A stretch of DNA of 64,000 nt, from positions 1-64,000 of the forward strand of contig NZ_CAJHBT010000008.1 of the NCBI RefSeq assembly GCF_904846675.1, read 5' to 3'. The position numbers and the translations under genes were made by a program. The stretch is from Psychrobacter urativorans. GTDB taxonomy: Bacteria > Pseudomonadota > Gammaproteobacteria > Pseudomonadales > Moraxellaceae. Below the pieces are notes generated by a model. It was given only the letters and a program-made list of their open reading frames with translations, searched no databases and was not told where the DNA came from. This document shows, one piece after another, positions 16,555-23,631 of the stretch. The number at the start of each line of letters is the position of its first letter. The first letter of the stretch is position 1.

Positions 16555-17256
16555 ATGAATAATACAAATTTAAACTTGGGTAACTCAATTTTCGACGGGT
16601 TCAACGACCAAAATGGCTTGATGATTTGTGGTTATGAATGGGGTTTTAGTAAGAAAGATGAGAAAGAGCAAGAATTAGGCAGTTGGGTTGAACCCAGTGA
16701 AGAAGTTGAGCATACTTTTGCCAATAAAGCTCGACATTGGGGTGAGGTTGCAAATACTTGGCGTTATGATAATAGTATTAAAAGATGGTTTGAACTCTGG
16801 GATTTTCCACTAGATAGCCAAGAGCTAGGAGGCGATTTTGAGAAGTCTATTATTCAAACTAACTGGGCAGACACACAGGGTAACTCTATTAACGATAGTG
16901 ACTCTAATAAATTTCTATTAGAAGAGCACGTAGATAACTTTATACGTCACGTTGAAGCTTTAAGACCAAAAGTTATTATCTTTATGGGTAGTAAACTAAT
17001 GGACTACCTCCAAAACCCTGCTGTATTGACTAGATTTGAAGACATAATGGGTGAGATAACAGAGCCACGCCATATCGTTCAAAAAGAGTCTTCTCACACA
17101 AAATTCAAAGTTCAGTTTCAATCATTTGAGAATTGTCAGGTAATTGGGTTCCCTCATCCTAGTGGTAGCCATGGTATATCGTATGACTATATCGAACTGT
17201 TTCAGCCAGAGATGAACGAAATAATTTCTAAATTTAAAGATGAACGTAAGTTTTAA
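16555..17256 (+). CDS. uracil-DNA glycosylase superfamily-like protein
   Basis: This 233-aa soluble protein is not a standard housekeeping enzyme. Its layout resembles the UDG superfamily: an early strand plus loop LMICGYEWG (about residues 21-29) in the place of motif A, a middle strand LRPKVIIFMGSKLMDYL typical of these folds, and IGFPHPSGSHG near residue 200 in the place of motif B (His-Pro-Ser). Residues QTNWADTQGN near 100 may form another active-site loop. The catalytic Asp/Asn of classical UDG is not obvious, so activity and substrate are unknown. The gene is more AT-rich than nrdA and nrdB and sits alone between them, suggesting acquisition. AAGGA lies 11 bases before the ATG. A base-excision repair or anti-phage role is inference only. 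Confidence 0.55.
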   Translation: MNNTNLNLGNSIFDGFNDQNGLMICGYEWGFSKKDEKEQELGSWVEPSEEVEHTFANKARHWGEVANTWRYDNSIKRWFELWDFPLDSQELGGDFEKSIIQTNWADTQGNSINDSDSNKFLLEEHVDNFIRHVEALRPKVIIFMGSKLMDYLQNPAVLTRFEDIMGEITEPRHIVQKESSHTKFKVQFQSFENCQVIGFPHPSGSHGISYDYIELFQPEMNEIISKFKDERKF

Positions 17257-17321
17257 TTAATACCACTCTTATTAAAACTTACTACTGAAATCTCTTACTT
17301 TAAAAAAATAAAGGCACCCTC

Positions 17322-18455
17322 ATGACTTACTCCATTTTTAATCAAACGCCAAATGACGCTATGAAAGAACCGATGTTTTTTGGTCAACCAGTCAATATTG
17401 CCCGTTACGACCAACAAAAGCATCCTATCTTTGAGCAGTTGATTGAAAAGCAGCTGTCATTTTTTTGGCGTCCAGAAGAAGTCGATGTCTCACGTGACCG
17501 TATCGACTTTGGTAACTTATCTTCGCATGAGCAGCATATATTTTTAAGCAACTTGAAGTACCAGACCCTACTCGACTCTATCCAAGGTCGTAGCCCCAAC
17601 GTCGTGCTATTGCCGTTAGTCTCTATTCCAGAGCTTGAGACTTGGATTGAAACGTGGTCGTTTTCAGAGACCATTCACTCACGCAGTTATACCCATATTA
17701 TTCGTAATATCGTCAACGACCCTAGCGTGATATTCGATGACATCATGACCAACGAGAATATCCTTGAGCGCGCATCTGACATCGCCCAATACTATGACGA
17801 GCTGTATCATAGCTCGCAATTGTATAGTTCCTATGGACCGGGTACGCATACCATCAATGGTGAGGAAGTTACCGTTAATTTAAGGTCACTGAAGAAACAG
17901 TTATACCTTTGTATTACAGCCGTTAACGTCTTGGAAGCGATTCGCTTTTACGTGTCATTTGCTTGCTCCTTTGCCTTTGCTGAGCGTAAGCTTATGGAAG
18001 GTAATGCCAAGATTATTAAACTTATTGCGCGTGATGAAGCGCTACATTTAACCGGTACTCAGCATATGCTCAACCTGATGCGAAACGGTAAAGATGATCC
18101 AGAAATGGTAGATATTGCCAATGAATGCTATGAGCAAAGTATTGAGATATTCCGTAAAGCGGCTGAGCAAGAAAAAGAATGGGCAGGTTATTTATTTAAA
18201 GATGGCTCTATGATTGGTCTTAATAAAGACATTCTGTGCCAATATATTGAATATATCACTAACTTGCGTATGGAAGCGGTTGGCTTGCCATCAGCATTCC
18301 CGCATTCTAAATCAAATCCGATTCCATGGATTAATACGTGGCTGTCATCAGATAACGTGCAAGTTGCCCCGCAAGAGACAGAAATTAGCTCGTACTTAGT
18401 CGGTCAAATTGACTCAGATTTATCAAATAGTGATTTTGATGACTTTGAACTATAA
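17322..18455 (+). CDS. nrdB: class Ia ribonucleoside-diphosphate reductase, beta subunit
   Basis: NrdB carries the diferric tyrosyl radical that starts catalysis in NrdA. The 377-aa sequence follows E. coli NrdB closely. [13 protein letters not shown] contains the first iron ligand Asp, [11 protein letters not shown] contains Glu and His ligands plus the radical Tyr, and [10 protein letters not shown] and [13 protein letters not shown] carry the second-helix ligands. The C-terminal tail ends in an acidic segment and FDDFEL, the part that docks in NrdA. Start at ATG with AAAGG upstream. It follows the UDG-like gene by 65 bp, so it may share its transcript or use a promoter in that gap. The ferredoxin gene lies downstream. 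Confidence 0.96.
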   Translation: MTYSIFNQTPNDAMKEPMFFGQPVNIARYDQQKHPIFEQLIEKQLSFFWRPEEVDVSRDRIDFGNLSSHEQHIFLSNLKYQTLLDSIQGRSPNVVLLPLVSIPELETWIETWSFSETIHSRSYTHIIRNIVNDPSVIFDDIMTNENILERASDIAQYYDELYHSSQLYSSYGPGTHTINGEEVTVNLRSLKKQLYLCITAVNVLEAIRFYVSFACSFAFAERKLMEGNAKIIKLIARDEALHLTGTQHMLNLMRNGKDDPEMVDIANECYEQSIEIFRKAAEQEKEWAGYLFKDGSMIGLNKDILCQYIEYITNLRMEAVGLPSAFPHSKSNPIPWINTWLSSDNVQVAPQETEISSYLVGQIDSDLSNSDFDDFEL

Positions 18456-18569
18456 GATTTGAGTTGTAAGCTGACTCTTAATAGAGTAATGATGGAAAAC
18501 TCATCGAATTAATAAGGCAATGCTCAAAACCTCTTGCGCCTGACAGAACTGATTACGACAGGATCAACC

Positions 18570-18836
18570 ATGACTTGGGTAGTGACCAATAAGATGACGT
18601 TTTATTTACATGACGATGAGAGCCTACTCGATGGGCTGCTGCGTACGGGTCACAAGGTCGATTATCAATGTAAGGAAGGCTATTGTGGCAGCTGCCGTAT
18701 ACGCCAAGTGACCAGCTCACAGCCGATTGATTATCCGTTTGCACCTTTAGCGATGATCGAAGACAATGAGATATTGCCTTGCTGTTGCCGTGTCCAAGGG
18801 GTGGTTTATATCAATCATGAGCTGACAATAAAGTAA
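18570..18836 (+). CDS. yfaE: 2Fe-2S ferredoxin, YfaE type
   Basis: An 88-aa plant-type ferredoxin. The cluster ligands are CKEGYCGSCR (Cys-x4-Cys-x2-Cys) and a later Cys in EILPCCCR. In E. coli, YfaE lies beside nrdB and supplies electrons for building and maintaining the diferric tyrosyl cofactor of NrdB. The frame opens at a TTG at 18534, but the ATG at 18570 is preceded by CAGGA and starts right before the first beta strand, so it was chosen. It is the last gene of the nrd cluster. Confidence 0.88.
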   Translation: MTWVVTNKMTFYLHDDESLLDGLLRTGHKVDYQCKEGYCGSCRIRQVTSSQPIDYPFAPLAMIEDNEILPCCCRVQGVVYINHELTIK

Positions 18837-18867
18837 AACGCTGGATTTTTAGTATTAACTACCAGCC

Positions 18868-18911
18868 ACAAAAAAGCGCGCTATCTTCAAGGAGATAACG
18901 CGCTTTTTTTA
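18868..18911. terminator. bidirectional terminator between yfaE and the DegS-like gene
   Basis: Complementary arms (about 18870-18880 with 18899-18910, continuing inward with one mismatch) are bounded by an A-run and a T-run between convergent genes. Confidence 0.85.
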
Positions 18912-18960
18912 ATACTTTACTTGCTATAAATCACCAGCTATAAGCTATAAGCTTTGAGCG

Positions 18961-20289
18961 CTATTGAGCCTCGGCATCTTTTTCGAACAGTTTCAGTAGC
19001 TCTTCGCGCTGACGCAAACGCTCTTCTTCTGACATCATCGGTGTATCTTGAGGGTCATCATGATAGTTTGGCTGACCGTCGAAACCGTCCTCATAGAAGA
19101 CGGTTGGCGGAGCCACTGTAACTTCTTCTTGTGCAGGGCGTTCCATTAGCATGATTTTGACTGGTTTATTTTTACCATTGCGCAGTACTTGTGTATTTAG
19201 CTCAGTATTAGGTGGCTTACGAGCAACATACTGCACGAGAGTATTGTCATCAGTCATCTCGACTCCATCAATGGATAGGATAACATCACCAACCTGTAGA
19301 CCACTTTTGGCAGCTGGACTCTTAGGGATAATATTAAGGACTTCTACCCCAGTTGAGGTTTCCAGACGCGTAGGATCACGCATCTGTGACTGTATCTCAA
19401 TGCCTAACCAGCCGCGACTGACGCGACCATCTTTAATTAAGGCATTCATAACCTGTTCAACCAACGCGGTCGGAATGGCAAAGCCAATACCCATAGAGCC
19501 GCCTGAGCGTGAAAAAATCACGGTATTAATACCGACCAATTCACCACGGGCATCGACCAATGCACCTCCTGAGTTACCAGGGTTAATAGCCGCATCCGTT
19601 TGGATGAAGTCTTCAAACTTATTGACCCCAAGCCCCGTACGACCTGTCGCCGAGATGATACCTTGGGTAACCGTTTGTCCTACCCCAAATGGGTTACCAA
19701 TGGCCAAAGCTAAATCACCAACGCGAATAGGTAATTCACGGAAGCCAAGCGGCGTCAGCCCCGTCATATCAACTTTAATCACGGCCAAATCACTGTCAGG
19801 ATCAGTACCGATTACTTTGGCGCGGCTCTTACGACCATCGTTAAAGGCGACGGTAATCTCATCTGCTTTTTCTACCACATGCGCATTAGTCACGATATAA
19901 CCATCTTCTGACACGATGACTCCAGAGCCTAAGTTGGTAGGTCCCTGATCTTGTGGCGACTCACCATGAAACTCAAAAAAACGGCGCAATACTGGGTCAT
20001 CCATATAAGGATGCTCAGCCACCGTTTGGGTGGTATAGATATTGACCACCGACTGCGAGGCACGCGCTACGGCATTATGATAAGAGGATATCGGCGCTGG
20101 GTCATCAGCATTTGGAGCAGAAGCTTGTTGCTCAGCCGGCGTGGTTCTGGGCGGCTCCCACGTTGCATTCGATGCTGTCTTCATACTTGCGAACAACCAA
20201 ACAAACGCTACAATCACTATGAGCAATAATATCCAAGGCAGCCATTTTATAATAGCAGCCTTATCGTTGGTATTCGGGAATGACGACAT
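18961..20289 (-). CDS. membrane-anchored trypsin-like serine protease, DegS/HtrA family
   Basis: A 442-aa S1C protease. Residues ~12-36 are a single uncleaved-looking membrane segment, with the rest in the periplasm. The catalytic triad is visible: His in TNAHVVEK, Asp in PDSDLAVIKV and Ser in NPGNSGGALVD. One PDZ domain follows (RGWLGIEIQ... to PVKIMLMERP). An anchor plus a single PDZ fits DegS/AlgW, which start the sigma-E response by cutting RseA, rather than two-PDZ DegP. The C terminus carries about 70 extra acidic, Glu/Gln-rich residues not present in DegS. AGAGG precedes the ATG. No rseA/rpoE genes are nearby, so the regulatory role is inferred from architecture. Confidence 0.85.
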   Translation of the reverse strand: MSSFPNTNDKAAIIKWLPWILLLIVIVAFVWLFASMKTASNATWEPPRTTPAEQQASAPNADDPAPISSYHNAVARASQSVVNIYTTQTVAEHPYMDDPVLRRFFEFHGESPQDQGPTNLGSGVIVSEDGYIVTNAHVVEKADEITVAFNDGRKSRAKVIGTDPDSDLAVIKVDMTGLTPLGFRELPIRVGDLALAIGNPFGVGQTVTQGIISATGRTGLGVNKFEDFIQTDAAINPGNSGGALVDARGELVGINTVIFSRSGGSMGIGFAIPTALVEQVMNALIKDGRVSRGWLGIEIQSQMRDPTRLETSTGVEVLNIIPKSPAAKSGLQVGDVILSIDGVEMTDDNTLVQYVARKPPNTELNTQVLRNGKNKPVKIMLMERPAQEEVTVAPPTVFYEDGFDGQPNYHDDPQDTPMMSEEERLRQREELLKLFEKDAEAQ

Positions 20290-20653
20290 AAGAAAACCTC
20301 TATAAATTCTATATAAATAAGCGTTAATAATGGCTATTAGCTGAGCACTTAAGATGCATACGTGCAGGTATGCAAATTATAACCGGCATCATCATACAAT
20401 AGTAACGCATCGTGTACCATTTCAGTTATTACGTTCGTCTTAAAGCTTGCAGGGCTGTGATAACATGATGGTCAGGAGTATTCTAGCGGCTTGTTTTTAG
20501 GTGATGAGCTTTAGTTTAGATAAAAACGCATCATATAATAACCTACAGTGAATACAGCACCCCTATTTAGTAAAAATAATTTAGATAGTAGCTTTTAATA
20601 ACGAGCTTAATAATAAATTTAATAGCAATTTTGAATAGTAATAAGGAAATATC
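20290..20653. other. divergent DegS-like / Nif3-like intergenic region
   Basis: The 364-bp gap has no ORF. A TATAAT at 20534-20539 with a weak TTTAGT 18 bp upstream could be the promoter of the Nif3-like gene. Nothing else is seen. Confidence 0.35.
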
Positions 20654-21520
20654 ATGACGACAAAAGATAATGCACCTCGATCGACGGCTACCGTTCACCA
20701 GCCTCTAACAGCACAAAGCCTAACGCAGTTCTGTGATGATTACTTGTCCGCTGATTCTTATAAAGACTACGCGCCCAATGGCTTACAAGTTGATGGTGGC
20801 AGACCCATTCAACGTATTATTACCGGTGTTACTGCTTGTGAAGCGCTAATTGATGCCGCGATTACGGCTAAAGCCGATGCGATTATGGTACATCATGGTT
20901 ACTTTTGGAAAGGTGAGCCGGCTCCCATCGTTGGGATGAAAGGCCGGCGTATCCGCAAGTTATTACAGCATGGTATCTCTTTAATTGCCTATCACCTGCC
21001 CCTCGATGGGCATCCGGTCATCGGTAATAATGCTCAACTTGCCAACATGCTAGGCTTGACCATTACCGGACCACTTTATCCGAATGAGTCGCATCCCGTC
21101 GGTAATATCGCTACCTGCCCACCGCAAAGCGCAGAAAGTCTAACCACTACCATTACCCAAGCATTGCAGCGCACACCACTACACATCTCAAGCAATTATG
21201 ACCAATCAAACCTCTCTACCAGTAATCACTCTACTAATAACCAATCGGATGTAATTACTCCAAAACTTATCAAACGTGTGGGTTTATGTACCGGCGGCGC
21301 ACAAGATATGATCGAGCAAGCAGCAGCCACGGGCTGTGATGCCTTTATCTCCGGTGAAATATCCGAGCGTACCACTCATAGCGCCCGTGAATTAGGCATT
21401 GATTACTTTGCTTGCGGCCATCACGCTACTGAGCGCGGCGGTATTCAAGCATTGGGCGAGCTAGTATCGCAGCAGTTTGACGTACCGGTGACCTTTATCG
21501 ATATTGATAATCCAGCTTAA
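20654..21520 (+). CDS. Nif3-like dinuclear metal-centre protein (YbgI family)
   Basis: A 288-aa member of the Nif3/YbgI (GTP cyclohydrolase I type 2-like) family, whose members form hexameric toroids with a dimetal site. The metal ligands are in MVHHGYFW (His-His) and in the C-terminal CGHHATERGGI, where His and Glu follow the family pattern. YAPNGLQVDG near residue 40 is also typical. The biochemical role is unsettled. Compared with E. coli YbgI (247 aa) there is an extra Ser/Asn-rich loop near residues 180-200 and an N-terminal lead. AAGGA is well placed before the ATG. It is monocistronic. Confidence 0.85.
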   Translation: MTTKDNAPRSTATVHQPLTAQSLTQFCDDYLSADSYKDYAPNGLQVDGGRPIQRIITGVTACEALIDAAITAKADAIMVHHGYFWKGEPAPIVGMKGRRIRKLLQHGISLIAYHLPLDGHPVIGNNAQLANMLGLTITGPLYPNESHPVGNIATCPPQSAESLTTTITQALQRTPLHISSNYDQSNLSTSNHSTNNQSDVITPKLIKRVGLCTGGAQDMIEQAAATGCDAFISGEISERTTHSARELGIDYFACGHHATERGGIQALGELVSQQFDVPVTFIDIDNPA

Positions 21521-21774
21521 TAAATTAGCTCAATAAGACTCTTAAACTGCTGACCATTAATAGTAGCGCCCTTATTCTTATTTAACCACACCAACAACTG
21601 AGTGACTTTAAGAAAAATACAAGAAACTCTCAATTCATCCGCCTTTATTTATAAAATTATAATAAAAAACCGATTCGATTTTGACTGCTCGTATCGTGAC
21701 TATTAAGTCATTAGCACTCTTTTGTTAATTCAACTTGAATAATATACTTGAAAACCATATATAGTATAATTGTA

Positions 21775-21945
21775 AGAAAATGTTTTGTCATGAAACTTCC
21801 TATTTATTACAGCCTCCGGTTATGAGCACTTGCTGCATAGAGCCTTAGAAGTTCAGAGGTCTCCCAGTGTTGCTCGACGATAGCGTATTAATAGCACCCT
21901 GTTCTATAAGTTATTTATAGAACAGGGTGCTATTACTGATTTTTA
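21775..21945 (+). ncRNA. candidate small structured RNA
   Basis: A perfect -10 hexamer TATAAT lies at 21765-21770; a matching -35 at 16-18 bp is not evident. From ~21775 there is no ORF, but nested hairpins can be drawn: TATGAGCA with TGCTGCATA around 21822-21841 (one bulge), and GAGCCT with AGGTCTC around 21840-21863 (one bulge). The end is a 20-bp perfect stem, 7-nt loop (21889-21935), followed by a T-rich tract. I could not match it to 6S, 4.5S, tmRNA or RNase P RNA. Confidence 0.4.
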
Positions 21946-21947
21946 AA
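21889..21947 (+). terminator. 20-bp perfect stem-loop with T-tract
   Basis: Arms 21889-21908 and 21916-21935 pair perfectly, with a 7-nt loop and TTTTT a few bases later. It lies 370 bp after the Nif3-like gene, so it more likely ends an intergenic transcript than that gene. Confidence 0.6.
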
Positions 21948-22182
21948 AACTAGTAATTTTAACGGTTCGGCGATAAATATTTTATTTGTACCTTTATTCT
22001 AAAATAAATACTTGGTTTTACTCTTATCGCTTACGCTTTTGTCTTAATAACTTATTCATGACCTTACCTAGACTTAATATATCGGACTTTACGTTAATTA
22101 CCGCTATATTTAAGCAGTCATATGCGGCGCTCATACCAATAGATAGTGAGTGGTCACATGATTGAAAAATGCTTTGGCTTCT

Positions 22183-22228
22183 GTTTGTCATTCATGATCG
22201 TCATTGTTTGTTATTCATGATCGTTATT
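22183..22228. repeat. 23-bp tandem duplication
   Basis: Units 22183-22205 and 22206-22228 abut directly and differ at two bases (both C to T). Each contains TTCATGATCG. They lie ~75-120 bp before the MltF-like gene, so they may be an operator or a simple slippage duplication. Confidence 0.5.
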
Positions 22229-22301
22229 TATATTGATGAACTAGATATGCGCCAAATTTTTTTCTAACAGGTAAGTAGGATGGCTAAATCAGGAGACATC
22301 C

Positions 22302-23510
22302 ATGCAGCGTATTACTTATCGTGTCAAAGTATCTGCGCAAGGTGCTAAACGCCGTATTTCTTATTTACTGCGTCCAAGCAAAGGCCTACTTAGCACCAAA
22401 AGTAACTTCGTTCCTTCCGTTACCTCTATTCAAGCATCACGTTTTACCAAAACCAAAAGACTGATGCAGTTATCTAGCATTGCATTCCTCTCCCTGCCCG
22501 CTGAGAGTCTAACGACTATGAACGCGCCGATGCCGACCTATGACCATGTCATGCTACAGAAAACTTTGACTATTGCTGCGGTACCAGGTGATAGCACCTA
22601 TTTTGCTACCGATGGTTTTCAGCATGGTTTTGGTTATGATTTAGTGCGCAGCTATGCGAATGAGCTGGGCGTAACTATTAATCTAAAGGCCTATGCTAAT
22701 GAAGAAGCCGCGCTTAAAGCCTTAAGATTAGGCTCTGCTGATATGGCATTGACCACGGCTAGTACACAGCTCAAAAATGAGCTAGGTCTATCGTCAATTA
22801 ATGTGAGCTGCGGTTATGATAGTAGCTTGACTAAAAATGGCCTGCATCCTAAGGTCAGCTGGACATTTAAACAAGCGGACGACCCCTTATCACAAAAGGC
22901 CAGCTACTTTTTATGTGACAATATAAAGTTAGAAAACACCCAAAATTTGGCAGCATTTTATAATCAGAACCTACTCAAAGACGCTTACAGTCAAGAGCAT
23001 TTTCAAAAAACCCTTACCGAAAAACTACCTGATTATCAAACTTCTTTTGAAACACAAGCTCAAAGCTACAATCATGACTGGGAGTTATTAGTGGCGATGG
23101 GTTATCAAGAGTCGCATCTTGATGCCGATGCGGTATCACCGACGGGGGTACGCGGTCTCATGATGCTGACCAGTAATACCGCTGAAGCAATGGGTGTCTC
23201 AAATAGGGTAGATCCACTACAAAGCATCGGTGGCGGAGCAAAATACTTAAAAGAGATGAAAACTAATTTTGCCGATGTGCCAAAGACAGATCGCATTTGG
23301 TTTGCCCTAGCCGCTTATAATATGGGCCCCAATGCTCTCAAACGCATTCAGAGCAAATTAACGTCACAAGGTATTGATGATAAAAATTGGGCAAATATCT
23401 ATGCCTATCTATCAAAAAACCAGGCGTCAAACAGTCGTTATGTTCAGTGCATGCAGTATGTGAGTAATATTAGAAGTTATCTTGAGAGCATTAAAACACA
23501 AATGGTATAA
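22302..23510 (+). CDS. MltF-like membrane-bound lytic murein transglycosylase
   Basis: The C-terminal ~130 residues are a family 23 lytic transglycosylase domain. The catalytic Glu is in MGYQESHLDADA, followed by SPTGVRGLMMLTSNTAEAMGV and AYNMGPNAL, the closest pattern being MltF. MltF cuts peptidoglycan glycan strands, forming 1,6-anhydro-MurNAc ends. Residues ~85-245 resemble the solute-binding-protein-like regulatory domain of MltF (FGYDLVRSYANELGV...) but are shorter; the full protein is 402 aa against ~518 in E. coli. The first 53 residues are strongly basic before a hydrophobic segment, so the export signal is unusual. The ATG has a strong AGGAGA site. Confidence 0.8.
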   Translation: MQRITYRVKVSAQGAKRRISYLLRPSKGLLSTKSNFVPSVTSIQASRFTKTKRLMQLSSIAFLSLPAESLTTMNAPMPTYDHVMLQKTLTIAAVPGDSTYFATDGFQHGFGYDLVRSYANELGVTINLKAYANEEAALKALRLGSADMALTTASTQLKNELGLSSINVSCGYDSSLTKNGLHPKVSWTFKQADDPLSQKASYFLCDNIKLENTQNLAAFYNQNLLKDAYSQEHFQKTLTEKLPDYQTSFETQAQSYNHDWELLVAMGYQESHLDADAVSPTGVRGLMMLTSNTAEAMGVSNRVDPLQSIGGGAKYLKEMKTNFADVPKTDRIWFALAAYNMGPNALKRIQSKLTSQGIDDKNWANIYAYLSKNQASNSRYVQCMQYVSNIRSYLESIKTQMV

Positions 23511-23558
23511 CCAGCGAAATGTGAACCGTATAGCGAGTAAAATGCAAAGTATTGAACC

Positions 23559-23594
23559 AAAAAAGCTGCTCTTATTAAAGAGCAGCTTTTTTTA
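23559..23594. terminator. bidirectional terminator between the two transglycosylase genes
   Basis: A 14-bp stem (23560-23573 with 23578-23591) with a 4-nt loop, A-run left and T-run right, between convergent genes. Confidence 0.85.
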
Positions 23595-23631
23595 TAGTAT
23601 GGTTTCAGCTAATACTGTCTTTTTCAAACCA

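Larger units (their letters stand above)
21521..22301. other. long intergenic region with candidate sRNA and tandem repeat
   Basis: The 781 bp hold no convincing ORF. They contain a candidate small RNA (about 21775-21945), ending in a 20-bp perfect hairpin, and a 23-bp tandem duplication (22183-22228). Confidence 0.5.

Noticed and set aside
19151..19900. 249-codon frame antisense to the DegS-like gene
   Set aside because: Long antisense frame caused by codon bias; composition is atypical and the minus-strand protease is unmistakable.
21775..21945. 6S or 4.5S RNA identity for the candidate sRNA
   Set aside because: The sequence lacks the conserved 4.5S GGTCAGGTCCGGAAGGAAGC-type loop and no 6S closing stem could be drawn.
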